From Litomosoides sigmodontis (taxonomy: Eukaryota > Nematoda > Chromadorea > Rhabditida > Onchocercidae), in assembly GCA_963070105.1 (NCBI GenBank), contig OY718806.1, forward strand, positions 5,601,865 through 5,665,864: a stretch of DNA of 64,000 nucleotides, given 5' to 3'. Position numbers and translations under genes: made by a program. How positions within the stretch are numbered: position 1 is the first letter of the stretch; each line of letters starts with the position of its first letter. Shown here piece by piece: positions 26,290-38,189 of this stretch. Below the pieces are notes generated by a model. It did not search any database. It was not told the DNA's origin and saw nothing but the letters and a program-made list of their open reading frames with translations.

Positions 26290-29200
26290 TCAAAACAACA
26301 ACAACAAAAATGGTATAACAACAACGGTGTGCAAGAAGCCAAGAATGGCACACAGTATGACCGTTTCCGCGAATGTCACGTACATGTAGACGTTGTAAAA
26401 ACAAAGGGGCAAAACGCATATAAACGTAGTTGCTCCTGCCTGAAATCATACGAAAATGTACTAAAGATCTAAAAAGAACGCATTGTTTTTCAGGCTATTA
26501 ACACTGAAATGGTAACCAAAAAATACTACCGTACGTACCGCTTGCCCGACATCTCGAGAGAATAAGAGCAGTTGATAAGGAAATTCAACCGGAGTGCATT
26601 TTACCTGAGCTGTAGCATAAGTGATAGCTTGTAGTGAAGAGGCCATTCGGTCCACAGGAGGAAGCGTCGCATTCGTCACAAAATAGTGGTAATTTATGTG
26701 TGCTGCATAATCAATTGTCAAACCAATCGCCATCACAATGCTGACAGTTACAATGATATCCATATCAGCGCCCCATGCACTTAAGCCGCCCACTATCCCT
26801 GCAACTGTCGTAGTGAACTAATGAAGGAAGAATTTTTTTTACTATGTGTACAACGTGCATATAGTAAGTAGCCGTTGCCAAAACCAAAATATTTCAGTAG
26901 AAACCAAATGTTTCAGCTAAGGCAATTAGTGCTTTTTTTGTAAGATGGGGACAGTTGTGCATCATGCTCAAAATAACTATTCTGTAACCAGGAATGCAAT
27001 CCATGATGGACGTGGTTGCTATGAATGAGTTGTCAAAGATCGTCAGGTTTAAGCTATCAGTAAAAAGAAAGATTCCATTGATCATCCAGACTCATTTTCC
27101 CTTCTTGCGCGTCAAGAAGATCAAAAAGATTAGAATGTAGCAGACCTGTGGTGACCGAAATCATGGAGAAGAGAACAAATGCAGTTGCTCGAGCGCTTGG
27201 AATAAACAGTGAGCAAAGGAGAAGCATGGAGATGGATGTTATGACACACGACTGAAGCATTGTTTCTCGAGCTGTCAATATGATATCAAATAAAGTGCAG
27301 TCGTAAGCGTATACCAGCATTTCGCCAGGCATCTTCTTCCGGATCTGCTCATGAATAAAAGCTCGATCACGCCAGTTACCGTATCCATGAATGCACAAGT
27401 CGAAGGATATCTTGTCAACTGTGACAATTCCACTGCTAAACATGTAAATCAATCATTTTCCGCTTCCAACGCTCGAACTTATGATAGCTTATTGTATTCT
27501 TGTAAAACTTACGATAACCTATTATATTTTCTGCATGAATTTCTTCCGCATTATAATTTCTCTAAAATGTTGCGCCAAACACTCAACAGTACTTATTTTT
27601 CTGATGAGTGAAAGTATCTAATTTTCTTCTGAATACAGGACGTAAACAAAAAAATCATTCCAGAACCTATCAAATCGCAAAACTAAATTCCTTGCCAATT
27701 CGGGATTGTAATCCAGATATTTCATAATATTCCCAAAAAATTTTTCAACAGTCCCATTCGTATGACCATACAAAGCAGCATACTCTTCAATCCAAGTTTT
27801 GTAATTTGGACATAAGCAATCGAGATTATGCACATTCGCCACAATATCTAATAATTCCGTCGTCCTCTTTGGAATGTGTTTCATAAAAACGGGAAACAGT
27901 TCGTGCTCCATAAAAGCCTGAAATTTTTACGTTCGTTGACGCTTTAGATCAGAACGGTGAAATATGGTTATATTCATTAGCATTATTTCATTTCAGCATG
28001 GACACTTTGTATTTTTTCTGCTCATTTTATTTCTTAATGAATGCTACGAAACGAAGACTGGTGTATTGTACAAGTTAGGCTGCAAGTGTTCCATCATTTT
28101 TTTGAAGCTTAACCGTTCAGTCTCGATCTAATTTGCATACATTTTCAAGAGTTGGCAACGAATCAGTGAGGAAAGAATCTGATCGAAAGGTTTTTTGTGG
28201 CGTAAAATTTTCTTCCATTCGAAACGCAAGATACACACTGCAGATCCAGAAGGGAATGAGGATACACAACAAAACAATCTTGGTGACAGGGTGCATCAAA
28301 AATTCACAGTATCTTTTAAAAGATGATTTGAGCCTAAAAATAATAAATTACAGGATCTATTCGCATAGAATTATTCAGGCACAAAATTTAGTACGACATT
28401 TTTAACTTCCAACTTATTTTGCTTTGCACACAGTTTCTTCTAGTGATTCGTTCTGAGGAACAAACCTTCTGCTGCTTTTTCTTGAAACGTTGAATGAACA
28501 AGAGCGAATTTCCAACAGTACAGGAGTGAATACTAAAATTTGGAATATCCAATCAAGCGTAAGTGCCAGAGCAGAACAGTAGCAAAATTCACGAATCGCA
28601 TACGGTGAAAGGAAACTGCCAACCTGTAGTACGCGTTTACTGGAATTACAATATTTCAACTGACAAAACATTCCTCATTTTGAATAAGTAGTTTGGCACT
28701 TACCATAAAGGCACAAATGTTTGTGACTGAAGTAAGAGTTACAGATGGACCAATTTCTACAAGTACTGAAGTTAAACGGGCTGATGGATCTAATTCAACG
28801 GATGTGAACCATTTGTGCAGTACCAAAAATGCATCATCTACGCCAACTGCTAGTGCCAGGAATGGTGTGATGAGCCTAAAAAAAGCTTTTAGCACGGAAT
28901 AAATGAAAGAAACATAATGATATAATTATATGCTTATGAAAATGCTAATAACTGGAAAACATATAAATCAAAATTGGGAATGTTGGAATGCGTCAGTATT
29001 TTTTTGAATCGGTATTATTGGAATTAATCAAGATTTATCCATTAGTGGTAGATTTCAAATATCATTAGCCAACATGGATGAATTCAGCGTGCGGCCTAGA
29101 AGTGAAAATATAGCAACCGCTGTTAAGCCAGCCAGACATGGACAAAATGTTGTCCACAACGTCAAAAAAACTGTTTGCAAAAATGTCTGAAATTGCAATG

Positions 29201-31701
29201 GAAAATTATTTCGAACAAGTGAACGATTTCTGCTAACAAGAAGTCAACAAAATCAAAATAATGAAGTGAAATAAATTCATGTCTGTATTAAAAAGTACGG
29301 TAGCTGCTGGTAACAGCCCGGGAAAAGATTTGAGCTGACTGTCTAGCAGTCATCAACCTACCGTCAGCTCGTTTTTCACTCTTGGAAGTAAATTAAAATC
29401 AGACCTGCTTTAAACTAACCTGATTGTAATGGAGAATTGACAAAAATATGAAGATGACCATTGCGAATGAACCGGTGAAGAAATAGGGGAGCGAACCAAG
29501 TGAACCCACAAATATTTCATTATTCACAATTTCATCACCAAATAATTGAAAACGAATTCCTGATTCACTTGATTGCTAAAAATTACAACCTTCAAAGAAC
29601 GATAAAGCCCATTTCAACTAATTTTGCACTTTGCCTGTGCTGAAGATGAATTCCAGTAGTCAGAGAAGATTGTTTCCGGTATTTCAGTAATTGTTTAACT
29701 TGGTATATTTTCACGCCTTATTTTTTGTGTTTGGTCTCATTCAGTAATTCACTTCTTTTGCTCCCAGTCGAACAAGACCTTAAGCTTATTGCTCCATTCA
29801 ACTTCAGTTCGTTTTATACTTGAAACAACATCCTCGTGATCGGCAAATATGAAGAAGTACATCAGCATGCCAACAAAACCATTACTATAACGCCGAAAGA
29901 CGTTCCTGGTTGTGAAGTTGATACCGTAAAGGTTCATCGTTGGATAACCAAGCACTGCATTTTCATTTGATTGAATTTTTATTGCTTCCTGAAATTTCCG
30001 ATTTTTGACTTTCATAGTTTCAAAAAATATCAAGGGAACTAAGTGGACTCATAACATTGAAACGACTGACTATAAAATGAATTTTATCACTATCAGCAAG
30101 AAAATATGATTGGATTTATGTTTTTGCAGAAATGATAAGCCATGGTTGGCTTTCAAGTATCTATTGATAAAATACTACCGAAATTGCATCATAAAACGGT
30201 TTTGAAGAAACGTATACATAAGAACCAAGCGTTCTATTCTGAAATCCATCACCAACCAAATGCATACGTAACCCTCGCTCTGCTTCTTGTTTCATGGCAA
30301 TAAACTTATCAGGTCGTAACATCGAACTTCCATCAATGCTTTCACCAAAAAGCACTATCTGAATATATGCAAATTTACGTAAAAAACTATTACAGCTATT
30401 GTTTCTTCGAACATCACTGAGAAACTGGCAGCTGCTTAATGGGAGAAGAAAGAAAAATTGTTTATAGTGCACTTTTGATGATACAAATTAAACGCTGAGA
30501 ATAACCGTGTATGGATCGAACGTTAGGTTATAAAATCGTCGATAATATTCTCTCTCCAACCATGATTTTGACATTGGTGTCGAGAAGTCTGTGCGGAAAT
30601 CGTTTTTGAATTCCGCATAGAAATTTGCAGTGCATACTGCTAGTGCTACCTGAAATCGTACATTGATGAGAAATTATGGAACAGCTGGGTTGTGCGCATC
30701 AATGTTCAATGAAATCACATTACTCTCATTCACAGGAAGTTCGACAGAAACTGTGTGGATTGCTGGTTTTTGAATAAATGAATAATAGATAAAGTAAACT
30801 GAAAACTCGAAATCTGTCAATGAATAAAGAGAATCGCATCATTTGATGATTTCTGAAGGACGTGCGAGATTCCTAATTAAAATTACTCTCATAAACTTTT
30901 AGAAACGGAAAGTTAGGAAAAAGATAACTGTTGGAAATATTTATTAAATTTGAAAATGTGGCAGAATCCAATTACAAAATGTTTGACTGCTGTTATTAGA
31001 AAAACTGAAATGAGTCCAATCTTTTGATTTTGAGACTCAAACAGTCCGAAAGGGTTATTTTTTTTAACAGAATTAACGCCGATATTCAGATTTTCATTAG
31101 GAAACTATTGTAAAATAAAGTTTTTCAATGAATGAATCGGTTGCTAACTGATTATTTTTAAAATTCGTAACAACAATTTTTTAGCAAGTTAAACACACGA
31201 TGTTTCATATAACATAGTAGCATCAACTCAAGATATCATCAATCTATCAGAGAGAGAAGTTAAGATTTAATCTATCAGAGAGAGAAGTTAAGATTTATTT
31301 CCGATCTAATATAATTGTTGAAAAACGCACCATAACACAAGTTACTGTTAGAATTCTCGATCCACGTGAGATTAAAGCACTTAATTTCGAAAAAAATTTG
31401 CTGTGAAATTCGATGATCATTTGAGAAAAGGTTGAGCAGAGAGGTTAGATTCTCGGAGCACACTTGTCGGTTGGACAGTACCCTGATGTCTTGCTCGTGA
31501 ATGTGCTTATGCGAATGGGTATATTGATGAGTGTGTCATGCAGCGAGATGACAGGAGAGGGTAACGGTCAGTTTCTTGTGGATACATAATCTGAACAAAG
31601 GAACAAAGTGATGCGGAGATCGTTGAAGGTCAGTTGCCTCCCCAACACACCCTCAATTCATACCTATTCACGCCGCAACAACACCCACAACTACAACCCA
31701 T
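26290..31701 (-). CDS. Patched-related protein (PTR), copy B
   Basis: This is a second RND-type Patched-related membrane protein. The 14 exons, 5' to 3', are 31701-31647, 30798-30734, 30649-30506, 30358-30179, 29988-29779, 29575-29420, 29186-29074, 28875-28704, 28623-28430, 28333-28141, 27917-27637, 27435-27146, 26798-26605 and 26439-26290. Phases agree throughout, giving about 798 aa. The N-terminus is cysteine-rich (MGCSCGCCCG), followed by the FIQKP stretch before TM1. Then come the loop (FKNDFRTDF), LTLWTTFCPCLAGLT, the sterol-sensing signature ITPFLALAVGVDDAFLV, the second-half marker IGLTIDYAAHINYH, and a last membrane segment ending FLLLF at the stop. Exons 1-2 are inferred from phase and composition only. 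The donor at 28430 is uncertain (28432 is an alternative). Copy A has no counterpart of the cysteine-rich exon but has an extra C-terminal tail. Confidence 0.88.
31241..31296. repeat. 28-base tandem duplication
   Basis: Two adjacent identical 28-base units (31241-31268 and 31269-31296) begin AATCTATCAGAGAGAGAAG. They lie inside the long first intron of the PTR copy B model. This is a recent small duplication with no coding consequence seen. Confidence 0.85.
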
Positions 31702-34623
31702 GTTACGCGTTCTGAAGTGTTCTTTCCTATATTTCACAGCTAAAGGTAGCTTTATTAATAACTGTATTGAAATACCGTAAAGAAGATTTAAGCAATTGGA
31801 ACATGGAAATGAAATCTTTTAAATTTAAAGAAAACGACAAGATCAGTAAACATTAACTTTATGAGTGAATAAATAAATAGTAGTAAGAGAGTTAAAAGAA
31901 ATCGTGATAAATAATTACAAATGAAGCTTAGCAAAAATCGCTTATTAAGAAGCAATAAATATTTTTTTTTAAACTAGTGAAATCATAACACTAAACAGGC
32001 CGAGAGAACGGTAAGGCAAAGATGTATTTTGCGCAGTTAGTGATTTTTTTAAACCAACATAGCTTTAAATCAGCTTTGATTGGTTTCAGGAGGATAAAAC
32101 GACAGTTATTTGCACTGATATGTTTCCCTAAATTCATCGCTTCCATCAATTCTCTATTTTCTTTTAAATTTGCTTGTCATAATCTATAGCATCATAATTA
32201 TGTGACTTGTTTTAAAATTTAGACTTCTTTGACTTTTTTGTTTCCACTAGGAATCGCTGGTATCATAGACTAGGTATAAATGTGCAAATCATTAATACAA
32301 TAGGCGGAAACTTTTATCTGTCGTTGAAATCTGTGGCAAAGATGAGGTTGAAATGGAAACTTTATTTATTTCTCGCTGTCATAGAGGACCGTTTCGGCGA
32401 TTTTGATTTCTTAGACACTTCAAGTTCTGGCTATTTAAGCGCTTAATTTCACACGTTTTTCTGCAACAACAAACAACTCACTCGATGACGGTTTCAATCT
32501 GTTTTACTTCAAAAGTCAACAGTGTCTTGCGAGGAAAAGTCATTTTTGGTGTTTCGATATTCCCATTCCATCTTCCCACTGTTAATTCTTACCAATAAGA
32601 AATAAAAATAACCCATCGGTATAAATAAATTCCCCTAACGCTAAGTGCGAACCTGTTGAATTATCTCTCCGATATTCTTGCGATCGGTAAGAAAAAAAAT
32701 TATGCTGATGAAGCTTTAAAGAAGAAACAAGAAAGATGCGCCCGCTCAGATATTAGAACGATATTTTCTCAGAAAGATATTTTACAAAATCTCATATTTT
32801 ACAAAATCCCACATATTATCTCTCATATCCTACATATTTTACAAAATCTTATTAATTCTGTTTACCTTGTAGGTTTTCGGATTGTAAATTTTCCGGAAAA
32901 GAGATAATAGTAGATAGCAATTTTGTTACATAAAGTGCGTGCAGTAAGTGTCATGAAGTTTTTCAGAAAATTTTGGGAATTTTTCTTAATTTCTTCTTCG
33001 TCTTTATAAATGAAATTCTTGAAATGTTAGAAGGGAAAAAGGACCTAAAGGGAGAAAATTACGGAAAGAAAAGATTCATCTGTTACATTTACAACAATAT
33101 CAGTTTGCGAATTAGCTGTAGCTCAATCACTCCATTGCAGTTCCTATGAATTGACACATATGACCTGAACTGTTCCTCATATGTTTGCTCGTATGTGAAG
33201 ATTGAAGTGCTTTAATAGAGACATCACATTTAATATCAGTGACGGCAAACTGAAATCTCCCTTTATTGATTGCCAGCTACTTTGCCAATGCTGAACCGTC
33301 AGGCTCATATGTCCACCACATGACTTCTTACTTCTTGTTCTTTTTTCGCAAAAAAAAGTTTTGCTATGAACACAGTTTTGTAGATTGACATACTGCTGGA
33401 AAATGTCAGCGACTTGTTAATTTCTTTATGCAGCGATTATGATTTGTTAGCAACTTTAAGCGCACTTGAGAATATCATCGGCAAAAGAACAATTGCTGCT
33501 TTCCACTTGAATAATGTATGTAAGTATTTTTTAAATACAGCATTTATGCGATAAGTGATTTTGCAGTTTGTGTGACAATGAAGCCTGTGGAATAAAAATT
33601 AAAAAGAACAGTTACGACGAATTTTATCAGACGAACATTTGCTTAAACAACATTTTCCTGAAAGGCTTGTCATGAATTAATTTTAAATTAAGACTACAAA
33701 TGACAAAAAAATATTGAAAAATAACCACAAGCGTAAAAGTTTTATTTATTAGTCTTCCAAAAAATATTTAGTACAGTCCACAGTTCCGAGGTTCAGTTAT
33801 AACTGCACATTTCTCAGTAGATGAGTAGCTTGCTAACATTATATCTGAAAAGTAAAGCCAACGGTTATTAGAAATTGAAAGAAAAAAAACAGCTAGAAAT
33901 AGAGATATTTTAAACGCTTTTGTAGATTTATATTCACTTTACAAATGCCTTCACTGGGTAGGCTTCCAGAAAACAATTTCTATCGGATTCGGTGTTGGTC
34001 ACTAAGTAACACTAAAGGATACTAAAAATGACAGTAACGAGCTTTAATCAGTAAGTGTAGGGACAAAGCAAAATCATTAATTTATGTTTTCTAGGAATGT
34101 TCACTTAATATTGATTTTTTTAACAAAATTTTTCATACGTCAAATTGCGTGAGTGTGAGAGCAAGCCAGAATTGCTTAGTATGTTTAATATTAGAAATTG
34201 TGCAGCGTCACTCCTCTTATGTAATTGCTTAATTCAGTTTTTCAGAATTAAAAAAGGAAAAATAAAGTATTTACTTGACAAATGAAACTTCAAAACAATA
34301 GTTTCGTGATTTGATCTTGATTCTGAAACAAACAATTTGTAAAACAATTATATAAAAATAGAGATTTTAAAAGTTTTTTCAAATAGCAAGTTTTCCAATA
34401 TTGCAACAAGTTATCCTACTAGGACAAAACTTTTAAACTTTGAATACTAGGCACGAATCTCAGAAACTTCAAGATTAAAAAAGATAAATCCTCAAAGTGC
34501 TGATGTCCAACTGTCAGAAAGTTCAGTGGAATAATCCACATTATCTTGTAAAGAGCGCCGGATTTATTATGCCTATTTCTATAAGTGCTCGTTTAATCCG
34601 AATGTCTTAAAGTGAACTTTTCA
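31702..34623. other. Intergenic region, nothing firm
   Basis: This AT-rich sequence lies between the 5' end of PTR copy B and the small + strand ORF at 34624. It probably contains the promoter of copy B. Three near-copies of ATATTTTACAAAATC occur between 32777 and 32850. No ORF here combines protein-like composition with splice sites. Confidence 0.45.
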
Positions 34624-34806
34624 ATGTTTCGTTGTACATTTATTAGTAATTTTACTATTGCTGGTTTGTCATACGTCAGAAACAAGAAATTACTTTTTCC
34701 TCATCGTGTTCCTTCTCGTCAGATTCTTCTGAAACACGAGATAATATCACTGACAGTCGTAATAGTGGGAATTATTTCAATCTATTTGAGCGACAAAAAA
34801 GAGTAG
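34624..34806 (+). CDS. Small single-membrane-segment protein, 60 aa
   Basis: This is an intact single-exon ORF from ATG to TAG. The N-terminal 40 residues have no acidic residues and many Arg, Lys, Ser and Phe (MFRCTFISNF, SYVRNKK, PHRVPSRQ), as in a mitochondrial presequence. A hydrophobic stretch (IISLTVVIVGIISIYL) follows and then a short DKKE tail. The layout resembles nuclear-encoded small subunits of respiratory complexes (COX8-like architecture), but I cannot assign it by sequence. It converges with the histidine-rich gene on the other strand, the stops being only 61 bases apart. The coding call rests on codon texture and architecture. Confidence 0.45.
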   Translation: MFRCTFISNFTIAGLSYVRNKKLLFPHRVPSRQILLKHEIISLTVVIVGIISIYLSDKKE

Positions 34807-34867
34807 TTTTCGACAATGAAATGTATTTTAACAAATTTGCAACAACTTTACATCAAACAATGAAATG

Positions 34868-35527
34868 CTAACTTTTGTGCTCCTGTCTATCCTCTTTGTC
34901 GTGATAACCTTCGTGGTTTCGTTCCTTCTGACCCGGTCCCTTCTCCTCCTCATCTCCATGTTCATGACAGAAACAGTGACAATGCTTACCACTTCCCTTC
35001 TTCTTCTGTTCCTTGCGTTCCTGCTTCTTATCTTGGCGTCCTTTATGTCTCGGGCAGTGACAGTGGCATCGGCACTCGTCGCCATCACGTTCACTGGTGT
35101 CTGAGTGATTGCTCAGATGTTTATGGATATCTTTATGATGGTGATGATAGTTATCTCCATGAATTTCTGTCTCATTTCCATGGCTATGTTCGTGTTCCTC
35201 CTGCTCATGGCTCTCTGTATCATTTTCATGACCACCTCGGCACTTACAATAATAATGCATTTTCTTTAGCTGATGATTATCCTCGTCGTGATGTTCCTTG
35301 TTATGATTCTCAGAACAATTGTGGTGCCCATGTTTCTCGTGGGTGGAATCGTTGCGGCGTTCATCGCCATGCTCTTGATGTTCGTCGCGATTCACATCCG
35401 TACCATTCGTCTGGTCTTCGTTACCTGCGTCGTCTCGTTTTATTCGCATCGCTTGGATATCATTCAGGACAAGACAGGTCACAACCACAGTCACAATAAA
35501 CGCCATTGGCAATCTCTGGGTCGTCAT
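34868..35527 (-). CDS. Secreted histidine/cysteine-rich, highly charged protein, 219 aa
   Basis: A single exon of 219 codons runs from ATG at 35527 to TAG at 34868. A signal peptide is clear (MTTQRLPMAFIVTVVVTCLV, likely cut after DIQA). The mature chain is almost all hydrophilic, with 34 His by my count and many Glu, Asp, Lys and Arg. It has ten Cys placed in tight clusters: YYCKC, ECRCHCHCPRH and KHCHCFCHEH. Six N-x-S/T sequons (NGT, NDS, NCS, NDT, NET, NHS) sit in the N-terminal two thirds. His runs and alternating Cys-His are what metal or haem binders show, so extracellular Zn, Cu or haem binding is a reasonable inference, but no family is recognised. An upstream 24-base segment at about 35,812-35,835, bounded by TTTTTAG and GTGAGT, may be a 5' untranslated exon. 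Nested frames on the other strand are shadows. Confidence 0.72.
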   Translation of the reverse strand: MTTQRLPMAFIVTVVVTCLVLNDIQAMRIKRDDAGNEDQTNGTDVNRDEHQEHGDERRNDSTHEKHGHHNCSENHNKEHHDEDNHQLKKMHYYCKCRGGHENDTESHEQEEHEHSHGNETEIHGDNYHHHHKDIHKHLSNHSDTSERDGDECRCHCHCPRHKGRQDKKQERKEQKKKGSGKHCHCFCHEHGDEEEKGPGQKERNHEGYHDKEDRQEHKS

Positions 35528-36540
35528 CCTTAACAAACAGCATCTTCAACTTAAAATCTCTGTCAGTGTCAGCGGCGAATTCAAAACATTCTTTCACAAT
35601 AAATCAATTTTTAATTATACAAGCATGGAATTAATCTAAGATTGTAGTCAGTGTCAGGGAATGTAGTGAAGGGAGACTCAAGTTCCCTTAAATTAGTTCT
35701 TTGAATAAACTATTTTAACTGTTACTTAGATATCCATGATCTTTTTAAATTACTAATACTTTTAAAAGGAAAAAGAGGCTTGAAAAACACATAGAAAATA
35801 CTACTCACAGCTGGAAACCTCTGCATCCACAACTAAAAATTTAAAAAAGCCTAAATAAATTAATCTCTTTAGCATTCGTAATAGTTTTTATTTATACCGG
35901 AAACGTTGAGTTAATCAATGTGAGCACAGCAAAAGAGGTAGGTGTCTAGAAAATCATATCTGGACCGCCGCTCTTCTCACATTGTGCAAACTCTACATTG
36001 ATGAATAAAGTCCTTTCTGTCTCAATTTGATTTCTGACCGTAGGATAGCTATACATAAAAGAAGTACAGGTTGTCAAACAAATATCAAAAATTTCATTGA
36101 AATGAAATAATACAGAGTCTGGCTACAGGCAATAAAATAGGCTTACTGAAATAAATTGACGTTACTTAAAACCGAATTCTACCATTACATGCACTACCAA
36201 AAACTGTGAAAGTGGACAATTGTGATATTACGACAGTGAATAAATTTTGTATAACCAGTCACAGCAACTTTAACCCAATCGGTATTTGAGATAAGTGTAC
36301 TAAGTTCAGTATTTTGCAACTGAACAATATGAAACGAAATGTACCGCCGCTAACAGTTACTCTTATCCAAATGACATCATATTATTTGTAATGTTGATCG
36401 TTGTATCAAGCGAAATCAAACGCTTGTTCTAAAATCTTTTCGATCTCATTGCTTTTAAACAACAATGAAAGCTTCGAAATGGCTTTTAGTCGGAAGAAAA
36501 AGCAGAGGGGGAAGAGAGCGAAGAAAGCAGATTCTCGGAC
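35528..36540. other. Upstream region of the histidine-rich gene
   Basis: This AT-rich sequence has one possible short untranslated exon near 35,812-35,835 (minus strand). It separates the histidine-rich gene from the 60-aa four-exon gene on the same strand. I see no other structure in it. Confidence 0.4.
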
Positions 36541-36993
36541 TTATTGACTGAAACAAATCTTAGAAGAGTTCCCATTTCTACATGATTACTGAATGATAAA
36601 CTTTTTTCGTTGAAAATTGTTGAGATGTATCACAAGCGGTGCTGTTTCACTTACAAAAAGTAATCAAGTGCAGCACAGTTGTCCTGGAAGCTGCTTAGCT
36701 CGATCTCAGGGTGAAAGTGAGGCAAGAAAGGATCGCAGCTTAAAAATGAAGATTATTGAGATATCTATAGAGTTTAAACCACAAATGAGTCATCGATGAC
36801 TCATACATCAACCACACGCGTTTTTTGAGCAAAGAAGCATGGCAAATGTGCGCCAATTCAAAAAGTTCTACATTTTCATTGTTTGAGTAAGACGAACGTT
36901 TGAAATAGTTTATGCAGTAAACACAATATGATATCAGCACATAGAAAAATCACCTTCGCTATCAGTCGGGTATATTGAAGAGCGACGAGCCAT
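36541..36993 (-). CDS. Small four-exon gene, 60 aa with three Cys, unrecognised
   Basis: The exons on the minus strand are 36993-36954 (ATG to GAAG/GTGATT), 36867-36816 (acceptor ATGTAG), 36738-36655 (acceptor TTTTTAAG, donor GTAAGT) and 36547-36541 (acceptor TGTTTCAG, then CAA and TAA). Phases 1, 2 and 2 all match, giving 60 codons. The protein reads as one helical, charged domain. It begins MARRSSIYPTDSEELFEL, continues AHICHASLLKKRVCDPF and ends FQDNCAALDYFFQ. It has no signal peptide or membrane segment, so it is probably intracellular. The strongest exon is the third, whose frame and GTAAGT donor drew me to the gene; exons 1, 2 and 4 are inferred from phase. Function unknown. Confidence 0.5.
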
Positions 36994-38189
36994 ACTAGAT
37001 TTTGTTTAGTGAGAGGTTGTCAAGCTTTTTTCCTTTTTTCAATTTCAATTACATCTGCAAATGCTGCAGAAAATCAGTAGGATTATTTTTTTGTTACGAT
37101 AACAACAGTATTATAAAAGGAATGGAAAAGTTGACAATTCGTACTTTCAAAATCCCCTACAATATTTCACATATTCTTCCGCAGAATACTCATCATTATT
37201 TGTTGTAATGTTTCCTTATCCCTAATGAGATTTCCTTCACTACGATTTCTCACAATGATGTTTTCTTTTAGCCTTTTCAAAGGCATATTGAATTTATCTC
37301 ACACCGATGAAATTTTTGAGTTGAAAAGTTCAGGCAGATATAAAGAGAAGTTTAGCTATTAGTATGAATGATTTACCAATATTATACCATATGGCAGATA
37401 TAAAGAGAACTTTAGCTATTAGTATAAATGATTTACCAATATTATACCATATGCTCAATCCCGACATTGTTCAAACCTTTTTGATGTTATTTTGAATTTC
37501 GTTCGTAAATTAAGGACGTCGTATGATATAGAATACAAAGTTTTATCATGAAAATTGCAACCCTGACAGTAACGCATCAGTACTGTACAAAATTTTTCAA
37601 TATAAAAAGTTAGTAATTGATGCAGGCGAAAAGAAGTAGCAATGAATTTCATTTCAACGACGAAATTGAGCTCTAATTTAATTTCGTTTTTCAAATGAAA
37701 TATACAAGAAATTCGGAAAGAAAAGGCGAAAATTACAGCAAACAAACATCTCTCTCTCTCCCTCTTTAAGGAAATTTTTTTTAATTGTTGTCAGTTGTGA
37801 GTTTCATGTTTGGTGCTTTAAGAGGTAGTCGAAACGAATAAAGTGACGACTTCAATAATGTTGATTAGAAAACCGTTTGTTGATGATAGCCCTCCCCATA
37901 CGTGGGCGGCGTAAAAACTTGTGAACGCACAGATAGTGTTCAGCTGCTTGCTACTGTGTTAAATGAATAAAGGATACAATAATATCGTGTGAATAGCATA
38001 ATAAATGATAAAAGAAGAATGGTTTCTGCTAATGAAATGTATTCCCAAATTGTGATCTTATAAATGCACAGGTTAGGTTTCGGTTGCATAGAAGAGATAC
38101 TGGGAAAATTCTATTTTGAAAGAACTGATTCACTGTTTAGCAATTTATAGAAATTTATGCGAGAGGCAAAAGAAGTCGGACGATAGCAA
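36994..38189. other. Intergenic region with a 60-base tandem duplication
   Basis: No gene is supported between the 60-aa minus-strand gene and the tail-anchored + strand gene. It contains the duplicated block at 37334-37452 and AT-rich sequence. A minus-strand frame at 37455-37745 has no splice or protein support. Confidence 0.4.
37334..37452. repeat. 60-base tandem duplication, two copies
   Basis: A block starting GGCAGATATAAAGAGAA and ending ACCATAT is repeated with a period of exactly 60 bases. The copies differ at two positions (G/C and G/A). It is a recent local duplication in non-coding sequence. Confidence 0.9.

Noticed and set aside
26894..27085. 63-codon minus-strand frame between PTR exons
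   Set aside because: It falls in the intron 26799-27145; the flanking exons join in phase and match copy A without it.
34865..35533. Hydrophobic + strand frames opposite the histidine-rich gene
   Set aside because: They are mirror frames of His/Asp/Glu codons; the minus strand has the signal peptide and the single long frame.
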